Source: Carex sylvatica (taxonomy: Eukaryota; Streptophyta; Magnoliopsida; Poales; Cyperaceae). Taken from it: DNA of 64,000 nucleotides. The translations under genes were made by a program, and so were the position numbers. Shown here in pieces: positions 57,410-64,000 of this stretch (positions are counted from its first letter, which is position 1; each line of letters starts with the position of its first letter). The notes under the pieces were generated by a model. That model searched no databases and was not told the origin of the DNA. It was given only the letters and a program-made list of their open reading frames with translations. Location: positions 124,001 through 188,000 of the forward strand of contig CAXKVR010000221.1 of assembly GCA_964058845.1 (NCBI GenBank). Reading direction: 5' to 3'.

Positions 57410-57860
57410 TTTTTGCATGGATAAAATTCGGCTTGTTGCATGGGCTTACTCATGCAACAACCCCCAAAAATGTCAGTTGCATGGATTACCCATGCAACAA
57501 GCCCAAAAAAATACCGTTACAACAACCCCCGTTGCAACTACTCAATTTCTGACTTGTTGCATGGGTTATCCATGCAATAACTTCTGAAACATTTGTTGCA
57601 ACGGTAAGCCCATGCAATAAGTACCCATGCAACAAATCTGATGCAGGAAGTATTGGCAACGATATAGCATGGAGTAGTTGCAACGATGTAACATTGAGTA
57701 GTTGCAACGATATAGTGTGTGGGTCCCATGGAGTAGTTGCAACGATAGAGGATTGAGTAGTTGCATGGATAAATAACGTGGATCCCACATAGTTAGTTGC
57801 ATAGATAATTAAGCTATTAGTTGCATGGATAAATAAGGTGGACCCCACCAAATTATTTGC
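57410..57860. repeat. Subterminal GTTGCA(T/A) repeat block
   Basis: More than twenty copies of TTGCATGG, CCATGCAA and GTTGCAAC in both orientations, with ~36-bp periodic TAGTTGCAACGATA units at 57670-57750. Likely transposase-binding subterminal repeats of a CACTA element. Confidence 0.85.
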
Positions 57861-57949
57861 AAGGATATTATCTAGGCTCCATATTTGTATAGATTTTCCG
57901 ATGCAATAAACTGTCGTTCTTGAAAAAAAAAAATTCAGGCCCAATTCTA

Positions 57950-59496
57950 TAATTCACCCGGTACTAATTTGGTACCTGTACCGATTTGGTACCAACCAAA
58001 TCTTTTACATTTTTCATGGAAATTAAAACAAAACAAGAACACAATAAAACATAAAGAGAAACATTGTATTTATCATTAATCAACATACCAAATTCAAGCA
58101 TGAATTGTAACATTAAACCAAACAGAATTGTAACCACAGAACTATATAGAACTTGTTTCTATGCCCAAAATATATGCACGATCCATCAACAAAAATTTAC
58201 AAAATAGGAACCCCCAAGGACTTTCAACTTTCATCAAATCAAGAATTTTGGAAGGGATAGCTCTATCTATACCTAGCTGACCATCTTCTGAAAAGGGTAA
58301 AAAAAAAAATGTTATCTTGAAGCATGCAAAAACTTGGAAAGTAATTCACAAAACAATTTAAGTGAAAAGCACATTAACATACAGATACACATAAAAATGC
58401 ACTTGCCTTGAAGATGTAGATTTGGATATAAGGACTCCAACATTATAATAACTAAGAATTTATCCTAGTTTCAGAAAATGGAAATGCACTTGCCTTGAAG
58501 AACTGCAGCATCCAAGACATGAAAATGCACTTGCTTCCAGTCCCACTTTGAAAATAGGTATATTATTCAGATCCTATCATATTCCTACAAAATAACATTG
58601 TTGAGGTGTATATAAAGTAGGTATATATAAGACTTTGTCCCCAAATATCACTAATTTCCCATTTTCCTTCAAGTATTGAAGTATGTATTTTCATCTGTAA
58701 AATTCCAACTAATACATTTTGGTGACAAGTAGCATTGCTGAGGTGCTACAACCTATGATTCACTTTTTTCAAGTCATACACAGTAATATATAAAATAATC
58801 AAATTTTACCACATAGAAGAATCTAGCCTCTTTGCAAGCATCATGCAACTGTCTAACAATTTCCAGCACATCATCATTTGTTGCCAGTATAAAATCATCA
58901 ATCTTAGTCACAAGTGGACTACTATTTGATAAAGGGCATAAGCGAAATCTTAAAAAACATGTATGAAATCAACGCATCATTCTAAATAACACCAGTTCAA
59001 GGCCCGATTTCGCAGTTCAATTCACAAGCATAAGTCTTATATATCCAACAGTCTTCATTTACCAGCAATTCAATTCAAGGCTTGATTGTTCAATTTCAAA
59101 CAATACAGAGAGAGAGAGAAAACTTAGAAAAAGGTCAATTTACCGGATAGTTTCCAACTTCGGCTCGACAGGCTTGACAGTACAATCTGCTCTCTCAACA
59201 CCTCTTCTAAATGAGATGGGTCTTCAAAATATTTTTTTGTAAAATACAAGGTCATATTTGCAAAAGAGACAAAAATAAAAATAAGCAGGTAATTCTTCCA
59301 TTAAAAAAATTAGAAAACAGGTGGACGGACGGTGCATGTTTCTTTTTTGTTAATGAAAACAGGTCATACCTGTAGTATACCATTTTTTTAAAAGGTGTGC
59401 TATACCTGTTTATTAGGTTCTATTTTAAGGGTTTATTAAAACCAAGCAGCAGCTATTTCTGGTTCATATAAAATATATACTGTTATGTTGGAAAAC
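57950..59496. other. Interior of the CACTA-like region, unassigned
   Basis: Starts with a GGTACC-containing cluster (57959-57996). The remainder is AT-rich and may include intronic parts of captured genes (for example introns flanking the LCB2 fragment), but no exon was recognised. Confidence 0.35.
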
Positions 59497-59805
59497 CTGA
59501 ACTGCTGCGCCAGATGCCATTGCACCATTAACAATTGAATTGTGGTTCAAGGAGTCACTGATAATAAGGTTTCCCTACATCCATCATAAAATTAGAAAAC
59601 TAATTGTGGGCTTAAACCATTCTTTTTCTGTTCGGATCTTTATTTCCTTTTAGAACCAGTGACAAAATTATTGAACAAACCTTGCTAACAAGAGCTGGAA
59701 TAATGGCCGAATTTGTGACATAACCCATGCCAAAGATTATAGCTGCTAGTTTTCCTACAAATCTTGCAACAAGCTTCTCCAGCTCAATATGTAATTTAGT
59801 TGTCC
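59497..59805 (-). pseudogene. Captured fragment of serine palmitoyltransferase subunit LCB2
   Basis: Two minus-strand exons with the intron kept. Exon 59805-59681 encodes GTTKLHIELEKLVARFVGKL, then AAIIFGMGYVTNSAIIPALV and SK. Exon 59574-59497 encodes GNLIISDSLNHNSIVNGAMA followed by SGAAVQ. This matches the pyridoxal-phosphate fold region of LCB2 (functional copies: GGTTKLH.ELE, FGMGYATNSA, KGGLIISDSLNHNSIVNGAR). Splice sites are intact (GT and AG). The catalytic lysine region (GTFSK) and the rest of the ~490-aa protein are absent, so the fragment cannot make an active enzyme. Substitutions at usually invariant positions (KGG to KGN, GAR to GAM) support relaxed constraint. Retained introns point to DNA-level capture rather than retroposition. 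Confidence 0.85.
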
Positions 59806-59839
59806 CTGAATAATTTAATCTAAAGTTAGACCTAGGCAT

Positions 59840-62020
59840 GATATTCTGAGAAAAGAAAATCTCATGTATTATGAATTCCTGATATATCTAATCAGTCCTA
59901 TCTAAATTGGTTTTATGTAAGTTACAAATATGAGTGTCAAATGAGGCAAAACTGCAATTAATTTTGGCTTAATATGCCTGGTTTGACTGAATATAGCGTA
60001 CTAATGTTAAAATTTCGCATCGATTTATGTATATTTTTAATAAAAAAAATTATTAAATGGGTTGGACCTGATCTGACCTGATGCTAGGTCCTACCCAGGA
60101 TGACCTATTTATATATTTAATACTTCAACAGTTCAACTGAATAAATTTGTAACTTTTGTCTGGTGATGAAATTAAGGTTTTTGTTCCAAAAGGGTAGTAA
60201 ATTTGGAGTTAGAATCACAGCACCAGTAATCACAGCACCATATCTACAAATCTTCAAAGAGACATTGATCTCCACATTCAATTCAAAATTGGTTTCCAGT
60301 AATGAATAAGAAATGCATTAAATAATAAATTATCAAAAACAAAAAGAGAATCAAAGAGATTACGCCTCGGCCCTGGAACCCTAGCTCTGAACACTAGCAC
60401 GGCGCAGGAACCCTAGCTCGGCGGACGACTTCTAATCGATGGAGCTACACCTTGGCGCTGGAACTCTTGTTTTGTGAGGGGATCTGTCCTTCTGCGCGCT
60501 GAAATGTTACTGGCCAGTGAGGTGCTAGGGTTAGGGTTTGGGTTGGGGAAGAGAGATGCCATGAAAATTTTAGAGGGAAAAGTTTGGGAGAGAAAAAAGA
60601 GCTGGGGCTGGCTGAGTTAGATGGTAGGGAGACAGACAGGAGAAATCATCTGAGTGGGATTTAAGGAAAAATGAATTCATATTCTCTAAGGTAACATAAT
60701 GTTTATGTTTATATTGGACCGCCAGATTATTATTAAGCACGAATATTAAAGGAACCTGTGCATCACCTACTGCTGGATCTAAACATAAATATTACGTTAC
60801 CACAGAGTACAGGGACTCCCTATCCACAGCTATACAAAATGAATAAATCATGACTGTTCTTTACTTATCGGACGGCAGGGAAGCTTAACATTTACTAATC
60901 ACTCAACATTTACAGCCCTATATATCAAAAAAAATTCAAAAAAAATATTTTTATTTTTTTTACATCTTATATGGCCAAATAATACTTGTGCATATCATTT
61001 TTATAGACTTCCATCATAATATACTTGTTCAAATTTATAAAACATTTTTGGACCGTCCGTTTTCACGCAGAAAATCAACGGTCGATCTGCAACGAAATCA
61101 TTCCAAATCTGTTTTAAAATGATCAAGATAGAACATTGAATGTAACCAACATAAAAGTTTGGAAGTTTTATTATGTATGAGTTTCAATCCAACACAAAGT
61201 GTTTATGGCCATACGATGCTTTAATTTTCAATTAACTGGATGAATGGATAAATAAAAACAAAATTTGATCAAACTCGGTTGCAAGACAATAAATACAGTG
61301 CTCTTTAATTTAAACGGTTTCGATCGACCAACGGGTGACATATTCCCGTACATCTTCATTAACTCATGGAACAAGAGTTTATGTTTCATGTTCATGCATA
61401 TAAAATGTGTCATATATGCAACATGCATATAATGTTATATAATTAACGTATCAAACTCATTTAATCAAGCAATAAATATATTATAACATTAATTATTGCA
61501 TAAATTTAATTAATATAATTTCCATTACAAAATATTTTTACAATTAAAGTCGAATTTTGATATTAATTGACTGAATTTAATTAAATACTTTTGCAGATAA
61601 TGACACATGTTGAGAGAACAAATTATGGCAAAATTAAAATATTTAAGTCTTTGAACTAAAAAATAATATACATATTTTGTTGATCTTTATTTCCATATTT
61701 AAGTTTAAGACACAGTGTTATTAAAGATTTAAAAAAACTAAGGCATAAATAATAAAAACATAAAATATATAAGTAATTGTGCTCTTTCTCTAATTTAGTG
61801 GTATATATTTCTCTTACTATATATACTTCTCGGTCTTTTAGAAATTTGCAATAAATCTAAATACATTCATTTTCACATCCTATATGCATGAAAATTTTGC
61901 CAATAAATTCAAATATATTTATTTTGGATATTTTTCATATCCTATATGCATGACAAATTTGCATATAAAAATTTTCATGAAAAAAAATAATTTCCATAAC
62001 AATCGGGTACTACCTGTCAG
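59840..62020. other. Interior of the CACTA-like region, no intact gene
   Basis: The 60365-60600 stretch is GC-richer with repeated GGAACCCTAGCTC motifs and a GGTTAGGGTTTGGGTT end; it looks like the promoter/5'UTR part of a captured gene (perhaps minus-strand). The rest is AT-rich and unassigned, apart from the family 3 MITE at 60683-60807. Confidence 0.35.
60683..60807. mobile_element. Short MITE, family 3, third copy
   Basis: Ends CTCTAAGGTAACATAATGTT and the inverse ATATTACGTTACCACAGAG, with the internal CACGAATATTAAAGG motif in the orientation opposite to 30436-30592. About 125 bp. Confidence 0.65.
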
Positions 62021-63473
62021 CTATTAGTTTTTTTTTTTCTTTTTCCTGGGTTCCTTCTCAGAGAAGCTTCTACCTTTCTCCACTTTCTGGCTAAGTATCC
62101 TCATATCTTCTCTTCTCCCCACCAAGGCGCCAATTGCAACTTTTAGCTCCCGCCAATTGCTAATTTTGGCTCCCATCTCTGCAAATTTTTGCTCCCGCGT
62201 TAATGGCCAGCCACGCTGCAATTTCATTGATTGTGCCCTTTAATTTTCTCCCTCTCTCACTTTCGCTCATAATTTTCTTCCTCCTACCACCGCCTGCTCT
62301 CTCCATTGAATTGGGTGAACAGAACCGCAAATTGCGGTGATCTTGGGGTGAGCCATGTAGGCAAGTGGGTAAGGTTGTGTGGCTGGGTCGCCTTACACAG
62401 GGTCCATGGAGGTCTCACCTTTCTCAACCTCAGAGATTCATCTGGTATAGGTGTAGAGAGCATTTTTTTTCTTTAAAACCAAAAGTATTATCTTTGTGTT
62501 CGTTTGAGGCATCATCTGGTTCTTTTGAAGTATTATCTTTAAAGAATTGCAAAATTTAATTGATGGTCAATTTAATTTACCTGATTAAGAGATTCGTTTG
62601 AGGTATTAGCACAGTTGCAAATAAGAACCACAGTACCACCTGTTATTATAGCAGTCGTAAATCAAAAGATTACTAACAATTGGATTTTTTTTATTTTCTT
62701 TTCAATTTTGGGATTTTGAACTGTAAGACCAACTTCTGTCAGATTTTATTGTTCATATAATTATACATGTGCAGCACCCAATCCTTAGTCTATGGAAAGG
62801 GTTTTATGATCTGTAGATGTTGGTAATTTTGACCCCAAGCTTACCAATTTTATCTTGCTCCAAAGCTCAAATGTCTGTATGATTTGCTAATCTTGTTTCT
62901 AGATTGAACAACCGTTCATCAATTGTCTCTATGATTTGCATTTGATGACTGAATTCTTGACAATCCATCCCATTTACCGGTAAATTAAAAGTACTCTTGA
63001 GTTGTCTCTTTTTACCAGTAAATGGAGCAACGGAGCAACTTTGCTTAAAACAACCATATTAGGCAATAGAATATAACTATGCTACCATGGTACGAAAGCA
63101 TCAGTGCTACTGGTTTTCATGTCCAGTAAATCAAGACAACAACAAATACAATGGAGGTGCATGTGCTTTGTCCAAGTGCTTTAGATCAGTTTTGGACAGA
63201 TGTGTGTTAAGAATAAACTAATTTTGAACAGGTGTGATGGAGAAATTAAACAGAGAAGGGTTATAATTGGAAATATAAAATTTAAAGTGTGTGAATTAAC
63301 TTATAAGGATAAATAAGAAAGAGTTGGAAGAGTTGAGAGGTAAATATAATATATTGAAGTCTTGAAGGATAAATAAGAAATTTAGTAAGAGTTAGATGGT
63401 ACACAAAAAATTAACCCTTTAATATTTTTGCAAAAGGATAATAATAATAAGCCTTGGTTTTGACTATGCACAG
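62021..63473. other. Interior of the CACTA-like region, possible further gene pieces
   Basis: A minus-strand frame at 62227-62024 (67 codons, basic, ending in a Lys run) starts like an ordinary protein but matches no family I recognise. The sequence 62340-62440 is GC-richer (GGTGAGCCATGTAGGCAAGTG) and may be another captured piece or a SINE. No confident call. Confidence 0.3.
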
Positions 63474-63678
63474 GTATCCCACACTGGTGACGTGCCAGGA
63501 GACCTTGGAATCTAAGGTCAATGAGATAAAGGCTACTGTCAAGTTTCAACTTAAGAAGGTGCTCTGCATGGGAGTTGCTGTTGGCAACTGTGCCATGGAG
63601 GAGAAGCAGATTCAACAAAATGTTCATGTCTGTCAACTTGTCTCCCTCAAGAAGAACTAGCAAAATGTATCATTTCTC
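63474..63678 (+). pseudogene. Captured exon of ribosomal protein L10a (RPL10A/uL1)
   Basis: Follows a good splice acceptor (ATGCACAG at 63473) and encodes [20 protein letters not shown], then [20 protein letters not shown] and [10 protein letters not shown], nearly identical to the C-terminal part of plant L10a. After that, small deletions shift the frame and a Trp codon (TGG) of the KKNWQNV motif reads TAG at 63658-63660, ending the frame. The upstream exons and the C-terminal ~15 codons are missing. It is a broken gene piece inside the putative CACTA element. Confidence 0.88.
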
Positions 63679-64000
63679 TATCTCAATTACCTTTTTTTGT
63701 TGTTGCAAATGTATATCCATGAAAAATTGCAGTGACAATATCTCCTAAGAAGTAATTTAAGTGTCTATAGACTCTATACAGCCCGTGTAGTGGGTTTAAT
63801 TTAGGCATTTATGAATAATGGGGATTATACACCAACAATGAAATGCTTAGAGTAGTTGCACCAACAATGCATGGGAGCTTGTTGCAACTGCAGCAGGTTG
63901 TGTCAATTTCAAAGGTCTCAAAATTGGGTTTCCTAAAAGCATACGACATTTATATTTTGTGGGAAACTAGGGTTTGTAGTTAAGATTATGATTATATTTT
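63679..64000. other. Right edge of the window
   Basis: Contains GTTGCACC, GCATGGGAGCTTGTTGCAAC and similar motifs (63854-63892) that resemble the subterminal repeats at 57410-57860, so the right end of the CACTA element may lie just past 64000. Confidence 0.35.

Larger units (their letters stand above)
57392..64000. mobile_element. Left portion of a probable CACTA transposon, runs off the window
   Basis: Begins CACTACTAGAATTCTGG, the CACTA terminal signature. It is followed by about 450 bp of direct and inverted copies of a GTTGCATGG/CCATGCAAC motif and GTAGTTGCAACGATA, the subterminal repeats expected in this superfamily. No matching CCAGAATTCTAGTAGTG right end is present before 64000, so the element either continues to the right or lost its end. 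No transposase is visible. Gene fragments of unrelated host genes (LCB2, RPL10A) lie inside, with introns kept, as in gene-capturing elements. The extent is an inference. Confidence 0.55.

Overview
The window is plant nuclear DNA: AT-rich intergenic sequence packed with transposable elements and long introns full of MITEs, around five recognisable host genes. The NLR type (coiled-coil N-terminus of a kind common in palms and pineapple-like monocots), an intronless MATH-BTB gene and the abundance of small foldback elements suggest a monocot. That is an inference from family style, not a measured placement. There are no rRNA genes, complete tRNA genes, CRISPR arrays or bacterial-type operons.

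Layout. Positions 1-7156 hold no gene I recognise: a diverged duplicated segment (about 489-1180 and 4390-5490), a tandemly duplicated tRNA-derived SINE head and several foldback MITEs. Positions 7166-17808 are one complete 10,643-bp Mutator-like element (MULE) with 215-bp terminal inverted repeats differing at one position and a perfect 9-bp target duplication. It carries two convergent, intact, intron-containing genes: a MULE transposase on the plus strand (predicted 1004 aa, 3 coding exons) and a plant mobile domain (PMD) gene on the minus strand (predicted 818 aa, 8 coding exons). Positions 21604-29545 hold a complete HAK/KUP potassium transporter gene (10 exons, 786 aa). Positions 38627-31205 on the minus strand hold a complete SPATA20/YyaL-type thioredoxin-domain gene (15 exons, 810 aa, including a 22-nt microexon and a GC-AG intron). 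Around 40533-42375 lies the 3' end of a minus-strand Ty1-copia element with a 1029-bp LTR. Positions 44296-48231 hold a single-exon CC-NB-LRR gene (1311 aa) with two recent in-frame LRR duplications. Positions 52525-51452 on the minus strand hold an intronless MATH-BTB gene (357 aa). Positions 54574-56712 are a cluster of foldback MITEs inserted in TA microsatellite. From 57392 to the end the sequence looks like the left part of a CACTA transposon carrying captured pieces of a serine palmitoyltransferase LCB2 gene and a ribosomal protein L10a gene.

How they relate. The host genes are functionally unrelated (K+ transport, redox/thioredoxin-like, pathogen sensing, CUL3 adaptor). The most striking unit is the MULE. 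Near-identical ends, a perfect target duplication and two unbroken multi-exon reading frames point to a recent, possibly still autonomous insertion in which the PMD protein is the second element-encoded gene, placed as mudrB is in maize MuDR. Exon boundaries were set by hand from GT/AG signals, frame continuity and family resemblance; no transcript evidence was available.
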